Below the pieces are notes generated by a model. It searched no databases. It was not told the origin of the DNA and saw only the letters and a list, made by a program, of their open reading frames with translations. A stretch of 64,000 bases of DNA, taken from assembly GCF_000597725.1 (NCBI RefSeq), contig NZ_JFBL01000007.1, forward strand, positions 1 through 64,000, in the 5' to 3' direction. Positions 8,786 to 17,347 of this stretch are shown piece by piece. The position numbers and the translations under genes were made by a program. Positions within the stretch are counted from its first letter, which is position 1. Each line of letters opens with the position of its first letter. Origin of the DNA: Sulfurospirillum arcachonense DSM 9755 (lineage in GTDB: Bacteria; Campylobacterota; Campylobacteria; Campylobacterales; Sulfurospirillaceae).

Positions 8786-9811
8786 TTAGCCTTCCATCTC
8801 AATCCACTTTTGTGCAATACGAACAGAGTTTGTTGCAGCTCCCACTCTTAATTGATCAGCAACACACCAAAGATGTAGTACATTATCTCTATTAATATCT
8901 TTTCTAATTCTACCAACATAAGTTTCATCAGTATCACTAGCTGTTGAAGGCATTGGATACTCATTTTTAGCCGGATCATCTATCACTGTGACATGTTGTG
9001 CATCTTTTAAAGCTTGTACCGCTTTTTCTACGCTTATATCATTTTCAAAATGAATAGTAATTGACTCACTATGACTTCTTATTACAGGAACTCTAACACA
9101 TGTAGCACTTACTTCTATGTTTCTTCCAAGAATTTTTTGAGTTTCGTTTACCATTTTCATCTCTTCTTTTGTGTAATCATTTTCCATGAAAACATCAATA
9201 TGAGGAATGACATTTAAAGCAATTTGATGTTGAAATACTTTTGGTTCACACTCTGCTAATTTAAAAGCAAAAAAGTCTTGCATTTGTGAAACTAACTCTT
9301 CCATACCAGCTTTTCCAGCTCCACTTACTGCTTGATAAGTACTAACATCAACTCTTTTAATACCAAATGCATCATCAAGTGGTTTTAAAACTTGTACCAT
9401 TTGAATAGTTGAACAATTTGGATTTGCAATAATCCCAGTATTTTTCCAACTAGTAATATCGTCTGGATTACACTCAGGAACCACTAAAGGTACATTTTCT
9501 TCCATTCTAAAGTGACTTGTATTATCTATTACAACGGCACCCGCTTCTGCTGCAAATTTAGCATAATGAGCAGATATTGAACCACCTGCACTAAAAAATG
9601 CAATTTCTATGTCTTTTTCTTCAAAAATATTTTCTGTTAACTCTAAAACTTTGTAATGTTTGTTTTTATATTCTATATCTACACCAGCACTTCTACTACT
9701 TGCTAAGGGAATTAAATTATTAATTGGAAAATCAACTTCTTCTAATATTCTAAACAACTCTTCGCCTACAGCTCCTGTTGCACCTACTATTGCTACATTA
9801 TATTTTTTCAT
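8786..9811 (-). CDS. asd: Aspartate-semialdehyde dehydrogenase
   Basis: Reduces aspartyl phosphate to aspartate semialdehyde with NADPH, feeding lysine/diaminopimelate, threonine and methionine synthesis. The 341-residue protein has the NADP-binding start VAIVGATGAVGEEL, the catalytic cysteine in IANPNCSTIQ and the VRVPVIRSHSE segment. Its ATG overlaps the flgR stop as ATGA, giving translational coupling. The flgR-asd pairing is the same as in C. jejuni. Confidence 0.96.
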   Translation of the reverse strand: MKKYNVAIVGATGAVGEELFRILEEVDFPINNLIPLASSRSAGVDIEYKNKHYKVLELTENIFEEKDIEIAFFSAGGSISAHYAKFAAEAGAVVIDNTSHFRMEENVPLVVPECNPDDITSWKNTGIIANPNCSTIQMVQVLKPLDDAFGIKRVDVSTYQAVSGAGKAGMEELVSQMQDFFAFKLAECEPKVFQHQIALNVIPHIDVFMENDYTKEEMKMVNETQKILGRNIEVSATCVRVPVIRSHSESITIHFENDISVEKAVQALKDAQHVTVIDDPAKNEYPMPSTASDTDETYVGRIRKDINRDNVLHLWCVADQLRVGAATNSVRIAQKWIEMEG

Positions 9812-11112
9812 AACGCTACCTCTATGTTATATTTATTAATTTTTTTGTCTAATACTACTTTACTCATACCCAAAATTTTTGCAGCTTCCAATTTATCATC
9901 TTGTACACTCTGCAAAACTTCTTGTATCAACTCTTTTTCCATACTATCTATTGATTTCGTTTTATTTGTATTTCTACTATCTAAAAAAAGATCTTCTAAA
10001 CTAATCACATTATTATCGCTTAAAATAGCTGCTCTTTCAACTACTGAAATTAATTCTCTAATATTTCCTGGCCAACTGTAACTATTTAACTCTTTTAAAG
10101 CCTCTTTTGAAAACTCTAACTCATCCAGTTCATATTTTTTACAAACTTCTTTTAATGTATAATTTGCAATTGGTTCTATCTCTTCTTTTCTTTCTCGAAG
10201 AGAAGGGATTTTTACTGGTATTGTATTTAATCTATAATACAAATCTTCTCTAAACTCATTTTTTTCGATTGCTTTGTGTATATCGGCATTTGTTGCACTT
10301 ACTATACGAACATCAATTTCTATCTCTTTAGTCCCACCTACACGTGTTATAACTCTTTCTTGGAGAACTCTAAGAAGTTTTGCTTGTAAGCTTATAGGCA
10401 TCTCAGCAATTTCATCTAAAAACAGTGTCCCTCCATGGGCAATTTCAAAATGACCTTTTTTTGAAGTTGTCGCATCTGTAAAAGCACCTTTTTCATATCC
10501 AAAAAGCTCACTCTCAAGTAAATTTTCAGGAATAGCTGCCATATTTATAGCTATAAACTTTCCTTTAGCCCTTGGAGAGTTTTTATGAACAAAATTTGCA
10601 AATAACTCTTTTCCCACTCCACTCTCACCCATAAGTAAAACTGAAGCATCGGTTCTAGCTGCTTTTTTTGAAAGTTTCAATGCCTTATCTAAAGCATCTG
10701 AACTTGCCACAAAATCACTATTGTCACTTTTTGAATCGTCTTTTTTACTACTTTTTACTTTTTTACTTATTATTACTTGTCTTTTTATAGCATCTACCAA
10801 AGTATCAACTTCAAAAGGTTTTGTTAAAAAATCTTTAACTCCTAACCTAACAGATTCAATAGCACGATTTAGTGTAGCGTTTCCAGTAATTACAATAATA
10901 TCATATCTACCATCTAACTCTTTTATGAATTCTATCCCATCCATCCCTGGCATATTTATATCAGTGACTATTAAATCTACACTACTATCTATCTTTTTGA
11001 GCGCATCAATTGCACTTTTATATGTAGTTAACGAAAATTCTTTGTATTCACTTAAAGCGAACTCCAAAGATTTTCTCATATTGATGTCATCTTCGACTAT
11101 TGCTATATTCAC
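9808..11112 (-). CDS. flgR: Sigma-54-dependent flagellar response regulator
   Basis: An NtrC-type activator of RpoN-dependent flagellar (rod/hook class) genes. Domains: receiver 1-115 with phospho-acceptor Asp51 (VTDINMPGMDG); AAA+ ATPase about 135-365 with Walker A GESGVGKE and the sigma-54 contact loop GAFTDA, a common variant of GAFTGA; and a short Fis-type helix-turn-helix at the end (KLEAAKILGMSK). A recognisable DNA-binding tail is notable because H. pylori FlgR has lost it. Translation starts at GTG, preceded by AAGGGG. The cognate kinase (FlgS) is not in this window. The assignment rests on domains plus the flgP-flgQ-flgR-asd order of C. jejuni. Confidence 0.88.
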   Translation of the reverse strand: MNIAIVEDDINMRKSLEFALSEYKEFSLTTYKSAIDALKKIDSSVDLIVTDINMPGMDGIEFIKELDGRYDIIVITGNATLNRAIESVRLGVKDFLTKPFEVDTLVDAIKRQVIISKKVKSSKKDDSKSDNSDFVASSDALDKALKLSKKAARTDASVLLMGESGVGKELFANFVHKNSPRAKGKFIAINMAAIPENLLESELFGYEKGAFTDATTSKKGHFEIAHGGTLFLDEIAEMPISLQAKLLRVLQERVITRVGGTKEIEIDVRIVSATNADIHKAIEKNEFREDLYYRLNTIPVKIPSLRERKEEIEPIANYTLKEVCKKYELDELEFSKEALKELNSYSWPGNIRELISVVERAAILSDNNVISLEDLFLDSRNTNKTKSIDSMEKELIQEVLQSVQDDKLEAAKILGMSKVVLDKKINKYNIEVAL

Positions 11113-11146
11113 CCAGTTATCCCCTTTTTAAAGAAATATTTAGAAT

Positions 11147-11539
11147 CTATCTTAAAACACTTATATTAGCAAATTGGTCTTTAAAATCTACTGTAAATTG
11201 TGTGGGGGTTATAGTAAGTACGCTTCTATCTAATACACCTTTTGTCTCAATAAGTGTTCTACTTATCACTTGTGTACTCATTGGATAAAAACAAGGAAGA
11301 AGTTTATTAAAGTTTTCATTTAAAAAATGAAGGGTAGATTGATACTGCTTTTTTTGAGTATCTATTTTGCATAAAAATTTATATTTATCATTTTTTGAAT
11401 CAAGCATTAGAGGAGAGATATTTCTCTCCTCATATACTATTTGTTTATTAGTAGTAGCTGATTTATAGGAAAACCAAAAGTTTTCACTTGAAATCAAGTT
11501 ACATGTAAAGAAAATTAATAAGCAAAAATTTCTTTCCAC
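11147..11539 (-). CDS. FlgQ-position exported protein
   Basis: A 130-residue protein with a hydrophobic N terminus (FCLLIFFTCNLISS) that looks like a signal peptide. There is no recognisable domain. It lies between flgP and flgR exactly where C. jejuni has flgQ, whose product is needed for stable FlgP and motility. It overlaps the 3' end of flgP by 25 nt from a GTG start. Function is therefore inferred from position: an outer-membrane or periplasmic partner of FlgP in the basal disk. Sequence similarity to FlgQ could not be checked, so I give no symbol. Confidence 0.6.
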   Translation of the reverse strand: MERNFCLLIFFTCNLISSENFWFSYKSATTNKQIVYEERNISPLMLDSKNDKYKFLCKIDTQKKQYQSTLHFLNENFNKLLPCFYPMSTQVISRTLIETKGVLDRSVLTITPTQFTVDFKDQFANISVLR

Positions 11540-12054
11540 CTAGCACCATTCATCTTTAGTTCCATTCTTACTATAAATAAACCATCTTTAAAATCATGCT
11601 CAGTAATAGTTGCATCTTTTACAAGACCATTTACTTGAGATACTATTCTAGAATCATACAATGCTGCATTTTTGATAGTATCTTTTGCATTGATTTGAAC
11701 ACCATAAAGTTTTTCAGCCATTTGTCTATATGCATCTGCAATCGCTGCTCTTTTTGCTAAAGCCATTGCTTGAGCTGGAGAAACAGTATTTTGTGGTGCA
11801 ATCCCTTCACCATTTACTGCAAAAACTCTATCTGGGTTGTTATTAAGATAAATAAACTTTTCTTCTTGAAGAATTTGTTTTATATCTTCTCTATCAACTT
11901 TTTGAACAATTACCTTTGGCTCTTTCTTTACTTGTGCTGTAGTACTTGTTTGTGTCATAGCACATCCAGAGAACAGCATAAGCATACCCATTCCCGTAAA
12001 CAGGGATATCATCCATTTATTCATAGCATACCTTTGTATCAATTTGCTAAACAT
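11515..12054 (-). CDS. flgP: FlgP-like LPP20-family lipoprotein (flagellar basal disk)
   Basis: An outer-membrane lipoprotein. The lipobox is LFSGC at residues 27-31 from the chosen start, and the mature part has the LPP20/FlgP fold, with the motif AVNGEGIAPQ followed by AMALAKRAAIADAYRQ. In Campylobacter FlgP builds the large basal disk around the flagellar motor. The ATG at 12054 has AGGAG 6 nt upstream. A second ATG at 12024 with AAAGG would give a shorter, more standard signal peptide and is also possible. It lies downstream of gyrA and upstream of the flgQ-position gene, as in C. jejuni. Confidence 0.85.
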   Translation of the reverse strand: MFSKLIQRYAMNKWMISLFTGMGMLMLFSGCAMTQTSTTAQVKKEPKVIVQKVDREDIKQILQEEKFIYLNNNPDRVFAVNGEGIAPQNTVSPAQAMALAKRAAIADAYRQMAEKLYGVQINAKDTIKNAALYDSRIVSQVNGLVKDATITEHDFKDGLFIVRMELKMNGARWKEIFAY

Positions 12055-12127
12055 AAGCAACTCCTATTCCAACTTTTTATTTTTATAAAAAACTAAACTT
12101 TTCTTAGAGTTTTATATCATCTATAAA

Positions 12128-14614
12128 CTATTCTACTAATGAACCTTCATCATCCATTGGTTCATCTTCTTCCTCTTTTTTAGGACATCTAGCAATACTT
12201 TTTACAACATCTTTTCCAGATACATTTACAACGATAACGCCACTTGTATTACGTCCAGCTTTTCTGATAGTTTGCATATCTACTCTAATCATTTTACCAG
12301 CAACTGTAAGTGCCATCATATCCATAGTTTCATCTACCATTAAACAACCAATAACATTTTTACCTGTTTTTGGTGTCATTTTCATAGCAATTACACCTGA
12401 ACCACCACGGTTAGTCAGACGGTATTCCCCAGCTTCTGTACGCTTTCCTATACCTTTTTCACTCATTACTAATATCTCTTGCTCATCATGTTTAATGATA
12501 TTCGCATCAACTACCTCATCACCTTCAAGTTTAAATTTAATACCTCTTACACCACGTGTATTTCTACCTTGGTCACGAGTTTTTTCAATATCAAATTTGA
12601 TACATTGAGACAATTTAGTCATGATAAAAAGTTGTTTTATCTCTTTATCTGCTATTTGTGCTGTTATGATTGAATCATCTTCATCTAAATTAATAGCTTT
12701 TACACCATTGCTTCTTATGTTTGAGAATTCACTTAAATTTGTTCTTTTAACAATACCATTTTTTGTAAAGAAAACTAAAGATTTTTCTTCACTAAAGTCT
12801 GTTGTAGGGTTGATTGATTGAATTTTTTCATCCGCTACAAGATTCAGAAGATTTACAACTGCTTTTCCTTTAGCTGTACGACTTCCTTCAGGAATTCTGT
12901 AAACTTTTAACCAGTGAAGTTGTCCACGGTCAGTTACAAACAGAAGTGTATCGTGAGTGTTACATGTAAAGAATCTTTCAATAAAATCATCTTCATATGT
13001 AGTAACGGCTGTTTTGCCTTTTCCACCACGTTTTTGTTTTTCATATGATTTTAATGGTACTCTTTTGATATAACCTCTATGAGTAATAGTAACGACCATA
13101 GGCTCATTTGGAATCAGATCTTCCATATCTATATCGTCATAATCATCTTCAATTTCAGTTATACGAGGAGATTTAAATTTAGCTTTGATCTCTTCTAACT
13201 CTTCTTTAATAATATTACTTAAAAGTGTTTCACTTTTTAAAATTGCACTTAGTCTTTCAATCTCTTCATGAAGAGCTTTTAATTCGTTCTCAATTTTTTC
13301 TCTTTCTAAACCAGTTAAACGGTTTAGTTTCATATCTAGAATTGCCCCTGCTTGAAGATCGCTTAGACCAAATTTTTCTACAAGACCTTCTCTTGCTGAT
13401 TTTGTATCTTCACTCCCTTTAATAAGCTCGATAATTGCATCGATATTGTCAAGAGCAATTTTAAGACCTTCTAAGATATGTGCTTTTGCTTTTGCTTTTT
13501 CAAGTTCAAAAATTGTTCTTCTAATAATGACTGTTTTTCTATGATTTAAAAATAGTCTTAAAAGTTCTAGAAGTTTAAATACTTTTGGTTCTTTATTTTC
13601 AATAGCAAGTAAGATAACACCAAAAGTTACTTCCATATTTGTTGATTTATAAAGGTTGTTTAAAACAATCTCACTCATAGCCTCACGCTTAAGTTCAATG
13701 ACAACTCTAATACCTTCTCTATCACTCTCATCTCTAAGCTCACTTATTCCCTCAACTTGCTTCTCTTTTACTAAAGTTGCAATTTGCTCAATTAGACGTG
13801 CTTTATTGACTTGATAAGGAAGTTCATCTATGATAATAATATCTTTATTACCTTTTTTCTCCATATGTATTTTAGATCTTATCTTAATACGTCCACGTCC
13901 TGTACTATACGCATCTAAAATACCTTTTTTACCAAAAATAATCCCTTTTGTAGGGAAATCTGGTCCTTTTATATATCCCATCATCTCATCTAGTTCAATC
14001 TCAGGGTTATCTATCATTGCTAAAAGGCCATCAATCACTTCATCCATACAGTGAGGAGGAATATTTGTAGCCATACCAACAGCAATACCACTTGAACCAT
14101 TTACTAGTAAATTTGGAACACGACTAGGTAATACATCAGGCTCACTCATAGAATCATCGTAGTTAGGAGTAAAATCTACAGTATCTTTATCTATATCTTT
14201 TAAAAGCTCTTCAGCTAAAGGCGTCATTCTAGCTTCAGTATATCTCATCGCCGCTGCACTATCACCATCGATAGAACCAAAGTTTCCTTGCCCATCTACT
14301 GAAGGGATACGCATAGCAAATGGTTGAGCCATACGAACTAAGGCATCATAAACAGCAGTATCACCATGTGGATGATACTTACCGATAACATCACCAACAA
14401 TACGAGCTGATTTTTTATATGGGCTACGAGAGCTGATACTTAAATCATTCATAGCAAAAAGTATTCTTCTATGTACTGGTTTTAGACCATCTCTGGCATC
14501 TGGTAAAGCACGACCAATAATAACACTCATTGAATAATCAAGATAACTAGCCTTTATCGAATCTTCGATATTTATGCTTTGTATATCTTGGTTACTGTCG
14601 AAAATATTTTCCAT
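12128..14614 (-). CDS. gyrA: DNA gyrase subunit A
   Basis: The breakage-reunion subunit of gyrase, which introduces negative supercoils with GyrB. The 828-residue protein has the winged-helix/tower region with the catalytic tyrosine in [10 protein letters not shown] (about 125), the GyrA box-type six-bladed C-terminal domain and an acidic tail. The quinolone-resistance region reads [13 protein letters not shown], with Thr86 and Asp90, the sensitive wild-type state seen in Campylobacter. It is the first gene of the flgP-flgQ-flgR-asd run. Confidence 0.98.
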   Translation of the reverse strand: MENIFDSNQDIQSINIEDSIKASYLDYSMSVIIGRALPDARDGLKPVHRRILFAMNDLSISSRSPYKKSARIVGDVIGKYHPHGDTAVYDALVRMAQPFAMRIPSVDGQGNFGSIDGDSAAAMRYTEARMTPLAEELLKDIDKDTVDFTPNYDDSMSEPDVLPSRVPNLLVNGSSGIAVGMATNIPPHCMDEVIDGLLAMIDNPEIELDEMMGYIKGPDFPTKGIIFGKKGILDAYSTGRGRIKIRSKIHMEKKGNKDIIIIDELPYQVNKARLIEQIATLVKEKQVEGISELRDESDREGIRVVIELKREAMSEIVLNNLYKSTNMEVTFGVILLAIENKEPKVFKLLELLRLFLNHRKTVIIRRTIFELEKAKAKAHILEGLKIALDNIDAIIELIKGSEDTKSAREGLVEKFGLSDLQAGAILDMKLNRLTGLEREKIENELKALHEEIERLSAILKSETLLSNIIKEELEEIKAKFKSPRITEIEDDYDDIDMEDLIPNEPMVVTITHRGYIKRVPLKSYEKQKRGGKGKTAVTTYEDDFIERFFTCNTHDTLLFVTDRGQLHWLKVYRIPEGSRTAKGKAVVNLLNLVADEKIQSINPTTDFSEEKSLVFFTKNGIVKRTNLSEFSNIRSNGVKAINLDEDDSIITAQIADKEIKQLFIMTKLSQCIKFDIEKTRDQGRNTRGVRGIKFKLEGDEVVDANIIKHDEQEILVMSEKGIGKRTEAGEYRLTNRGGSGVIAMKMTPKTGKNVIGCLMVDETMDMMALTVAGKMIRVDMQTIRKAGRNTSGVIVVNVSGKDVVKSIARCPKKEEEDEPMDDEGSLVE

Positions 14615-14669
14615 ACATTAACCTCACTATTTTAATTTTTCTTATTTTACTCAAAAAAGGATTAAAACT

Positions 14670-14702
14670 AAATAGGGGTCAGGTCTAAACTATAAACTTT
14701 TT
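14670..14702 (+). repeat. Left terminal inverted repeat of the RAYT element
   Basis: Contains GGGGTCAGGTCTAAACT followed by ATAAACTTTTT. The inverted partner is at 15929-15961, with one mismatch (A for C). No further copy of this repeat occurs in the window. Confidence 0.85.
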
Positions 14703-14781
14703 AAGTATTTTTACTATTTTAATAGCATTAAATTAATTTTTCTTTCTTAATAAATACTTTTTTAATGAAAAAACAACAAAT

Positions 14782-15131
14782 TTAAAGCAACAATAACTGC
14801 AGAGATTCGAACCAACCATTTAAAAATATTATATCTATCTCAATCAATATTCCATCTTCTAAAGCTTCTATTTCAAAATTAATTGGCTTTTGAAACATCA
14901 ATGAAGACATAGGTCCAAAAAAACGATACTCATGAAAAAAGTTTTTGTTATATTCGTGTCCTAAGTCATTTATAATGTAGGCTTGAAACAGTCCTTTATA
15001 AATGTAAAAGAAAAATGAAGGAATATCTCCAAAACGATATATATACTCATTTTTTTAACTACATGCAATGAAGTAATATTTAAAAATCTATCCCAAATTT
15101 CTTCCTCTAAAGCTAATACATCTGTTTTCAT
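14782..15131 (-). pseudogene. Crp/Fnr-family regulator fragment, frameshifted and truncated
   Basis: Reading from ATG 15131 gives MKTDVLALEEEIWDRFLN... and then, after a one-base slip in a run of seven A residues (plus-strand T run 15050-15056), continues as YIYRFGDIPSFFFYIYKGL and later FHEYRFFGPMSS and IEALEDGILIEID. This is the cyclic-nucleotide-binding fold of Crp/Fnr proteins. The central helix and the helix-turn-helix are missing and a stop follows at 14782. It lies inside the RAYT element between the left repeat and the transposase. No part of it can act as a DNA-binding regulator. Confidence 0.75.
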
Positions 15132-15135
15132 TATC

Positions 15136-15903
15136 TTACTCTTTTAATTTTTTAATAATTTTTGCTACTCCTGCACCACTCAAACCTATCTGCTTTGCAA
15201 TTTCACTTTTACTGTACTCTTCTTCATAAGCTTCTAAGATAGCTTCATTCCTCTGTTTTTTATTCTCTACATGTAAAAAATATTCACATAAATTTTTTTT
15301 CTTTACATGTAAAACTTTTCCATCCTCTTTTTTGTATCGACTCTTATGAAGTTTCTCTATATTTTCAAGTTCATCTTTCTTAAGTGAAATATTTAATAGA
15401 TCAAACAACTCATGAGTATGATAATCACGCAACACAAAAGAGTTTTGCAAAAAAGGAGGTATTGCATCTTTTAATATGCTATAGGTTGCACAATACTTAT
15501 ATTCACCTATTTTGTTACTTATTTTTGCTTTGACTGGATTTAGTTCTATATAATGAAAGAGTGTAAAAAGATAGTTCTCATTTAACACATACCAAGACTT
15601 GTATCTACCTTGCCAAAGGTGCCCTACTCTATGGTGTCTTTTGTTAAAATAACTTGCATATTGTGAATTTATTTGACGCATACCATCGGAGAGATTTTCT
15701 TTTTTGTTTTCTATTAGAATATGATAATGATTAGACATAAGACAAAAAGAGTGAATGTTAAACTTGTACTCTTTTGATACTTGAGAAAGTATTTTTATAA
15801 ACTTTACTTTATCGTACTCATCTTCATAAACATTACTCTTGGCAACACCTCTATTATAGACATGATGATAACCACAGTTTTCTACTCTCAATCTTCTTGG
15901 CAT
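15136..15903 (-). CDS. REP-associated tyrosine transposase (RAYT, IS200-like HUH)
   Basis: A 255-residue single-strand DNA transposase. The N terminus MPRRLRVENCGYHHVYNRG is the Y1-transposase start, the metal-binding HUH motif is HYH in LMSNHYHILIE (near residue 60), and the helix with candidate catalytic tyrosines follows (INSQYASYFNKRHHRVGHL). The C-terminal 40 residues form a Trp-repressor-like helix-turn-helix (SKSEIAKQIGLSGAGVAKI) found in many RAYTs. The frame is intact and it is flanked by inverted REP-like repeats that it probably recognises. The gene seems able to act. Confidence 0.88.
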   Translation of the reverse strand: MPRRLRVENCGYHHVYNRGVAKSNVYEDEYDKVKFIKILSQVSKEYKFNIHSFCLMSNHYHILIENKKENLSDGMRQINSQYASYFNKRHHRVGHLWQGRYKSWYVLNENYLFTLFHYIELNPVKAKISNKIGEYKYCATYSILKDAIPPFLQNSFVLRDYHTHELFDLLNISLKKDELENIEKLHKSRYKKEDGKVLHVKKKNLCEYFLHVENKKQRNEAILEAYEEEYSKSEIAKQIGLSGAGVAKIIKKLKE

Positions 15904-15928
15904 GATGTTTCCTTTGGTAAATTATATC

Positions 15929-15961
15929 AAAAAGTTTAGAGTTTAGACCTGACCCCTATTT
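15929..15961 (-). repeat. Right terminal inverted repeat of the RAYT element
   Basis: The inverted partner of 14670-14702. It lies 25 nt upstream of the transposase start codon, so it could also act as the transposase operator or as a cleavage-site hairpin. Confidence 0.85.
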
Positions 15962-16058
15962 GTTTGTAAGAAACTTTTTGTTTTACATATAAAATATTTA
16001 CTTAATCTTTTTTCAATACAAACTCATTATAATAAGCCAAAAATTATAAGGAAAGTGT

Positions 16059-16802
16059 GTGATAACAAAAATAGATATGAATTCAACAGAATTCTTAACT
16101 CAATTAGAAAAAACAGAAGCATTTACTGATAAAGTATGTCAGGAATTTGGTTTTGAATATACCCCTCTTGATGAAGTAAAAGAATCAATCCAACAAGGAC
16201 TTACACGAAATAAAATCATCTATGGAAAACGTTATTGTCCTTGTTTTATGGTTATTGGTGCAACCAAAAAAGAACAAACTGAAGCAGACAATCGTTTATG
16301 CCCTTGTACTCCTGCTCTTAACGAAGAAATTCCACAAAATGGCAAATGCCACTGTACAATTTTTTGTACTCCAGAGCATGCAAAAGAGCTTGCACAAGAA
16401 GAAGATATGGAAGAAGCAGCACATACACACTCTCGAGGATTAAGTAAAGAAGAGTGTCAAGCTTTAATGAAAAAAAATCAGATTGATGGAAATGAACTTG
16501 AATCATTACTAGAAGCCAGAGAAAATGGCTGTGTTAATTTTAATCTTGTAGATACTCGTGAATGGATGGAGTGGGTAGCAAATCGTATTAAAGGTACTGA
16601 TTTTTTAGTCCCTACAACAAGCTTTCACAATGCAATGTCACAACTAAATGGACAAGAAAATATCCCTGTCATTGTTTACTGTTACAGTGGTAGTAGAAGT
16701 GAATACTGTCAACGTATATTAAAACATATGGGTTATAAAACAGTCATCAATCTTGAACACGGAATCATCTCATTTGATGGGGAAGTGCTTAGTGGTGAGT
16801 AA
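16059..16802 (+). CDS. Ferredoxin-thioredoxin reductase catalytic domain fused to rhodanese domain
   Basis: A two-domain redox protein of 247 aa. Residues 20-115 match the catalytic (beta) chain of ferredoxin:thioredoxin reductase, with all six conserved cysteines in CPC (60-62), CPC (81-83) and CHC (97-99), enough for a [4Fe-4S] cluster and the redox disulfide. Residues 155-247 are a rhodanese domain with the active loop CYSGSRS (Cys208). FTR passes electrons from ferredoxin to thioredoxin-like disulfides and rhodanese carries persulfide sulfur, so a ferredoxin-driven sulfur relay is possible. The GTG at 16059 follows AAGGAAAG closely. An ATG at 16077 is the alternative. A ferredoxin gene follows 218 nt downstream. 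Confidence 0.85.
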   Translation: MITKIDMNSTEFLTQLEKTEAFTDKVCQEFGFEYTPLDEVKESIQQGLTRNKIIYGKRYCPCFMVIGATKKEQTEADNRLCPCTPALNEEIPQNGKCHCTIFCTPEHAKELAQEEDMEEAAHTHSRGLSKEECQALMKKNQIDGNELESLLEARENGCVNFNLVDTREWMEWVANRIKGTDFLVPTTSFHNAMSQLNGQENIPVIVYCYSGSRSEYCQRILKHMGYKTVINLEHGIISFDGEVLSGE

Positions 16803-16934
16803 ATAACTTTAATATTTTTACTTTTTAATAAGGTTATGCTATTTCTATGCTACGAACTTAATGTAAAATTTTTTTGCAAAACGTTTTAAAGAAGATATCT
16901 TGATTAAAAAAAGGTGCCGGTTCAAACTGGTCAG

Positions 16935-16976
16935 ATTAAACCATTAATTTATTTTACTAAACAATACTGGTTTAAT
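16935..16976 (+). repeat. Inverted repeat in the ferredoxin leader
   Basis: ATTAAACCA and TGGTTTAAT are separated by 24 nt, 45 nt upstream of the ferredoxin ATG. Neighbouring GGTTCAAACTGG adds related half-sites. It could be an operator or a leader hairpin. The rest of the 218-nt gap holds nothing else I can support. Confidence 0.3.
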
Positions 16977-17020
16977 ATTATTTAACTTTTAATTAAAAAT
17001 TATCAAATAAAGGAAAAATT

Positions 17021-17233
17021 ATGGCAGTAAAAATTACTGATACTTGTATATCTTGTGGAGCATGTATTGATGAGTGTCCTGTAGAAGCTATCGTAGATGA
17101 CGATGAAAATCCAACAGGTGCTGAGATTTATTATGTATATGCAGACAAATGTGTTGAATGCGTAGGCCATCATGATGAACCTGCTTGTATGGAAGCCTGT
17201 CCTACAGAAGACTGTATTGTAATGGATGTTTAA
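17021..17233 (+). CDS. 2[4Fe-4S] ferredoxin, Allochromatium type
   Basis: A 70-residue ferredoxin with two cluster motifs. The first is CISCGACIDECP near residues 9-20. The second has the lengthened spacing typical of the Alvin/YfhL type, CVECVGHHDEPACMEACP, followed by an extra Cys near the end. It carries low-potential electrons in the cytoplasm. The FTR-rhodanese fusion upstream makes it a candidate donor for that enzyme, and pyruvate or oxoglutarate oxidoreductases are other likely partners. AAAGGA precedes the ATG. Confidence 0.92.
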   Translation: MAVKITDTCISCGACIDECPVEAIVDDDENPTGAEIYYVYADKCVECVGHHDEPACMEACPTEDCIVMDV

Positions 17234-17242
17234 TAAATTTTG

Positions 17243-17270
17243 GTAAGGCAGTTACATCTGCCTTACTTTA
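17243..17270 (+). terminator. Rho-independent terminator after the ferredoxin gene
   Basis: A 9-bp GC-containing stem, GTAAGGCAG with CTGCCTTAC, encloses the loop TTACAT and is followed by TTTA. Confidence 0.8.
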
Positions 17271-17347
17271 TGACGGTTATATTATAATTTTATATCTTCT
17301 TTAATAAAGTATGTGCTATCCTGAAAAAAAGCTATGGATAGTGTAAC

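Larger units (their letters stand above)
14670..15961. mobile_element. RAYT (IS200-like) element with 33-bp terminal inverted repeats
   Basis: A 1.29-kb segment is bounded by inverted copies of a 33-bp sequence containing GGGGTCAGGTCTAAACT (14670-14702 and 15929-15961, 32 of 33 identical). The GGGGTCAGGTCT core is characteristic of REP-like ends recognised by REP-associated tyrosine transposases. Inside are one transposase gene and a broken Crp/Fnr-like gene. No target-site duplication is obvious, in keeping with the single-strand mechanism of this superfamily. Codon use matches the host, so it is not a very recent foreign arrival. Confidence 0.75.

Noticed and set aside
9808-11112. GAFTDA in FlgR as a loss-of-function change
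   Set aside because: GAFTDA is a frequent natural variant of GAFTGA in sigma-54 activators, and the rest of the AAA+ domain is intact.
12128-14614. Quinolone-resistance mutation in gyrA
   Set aside because: Thr86 and Asp90 are the wild-type residues for this phylum.
14800-14830. tRNA 3' fragment suggested by a TTCGAAT T-loop-like sequence
   Set aside because: The five bases on either side do not pair, and the sequence is accounted for as the coding end of the Crp/Fnr fragment.
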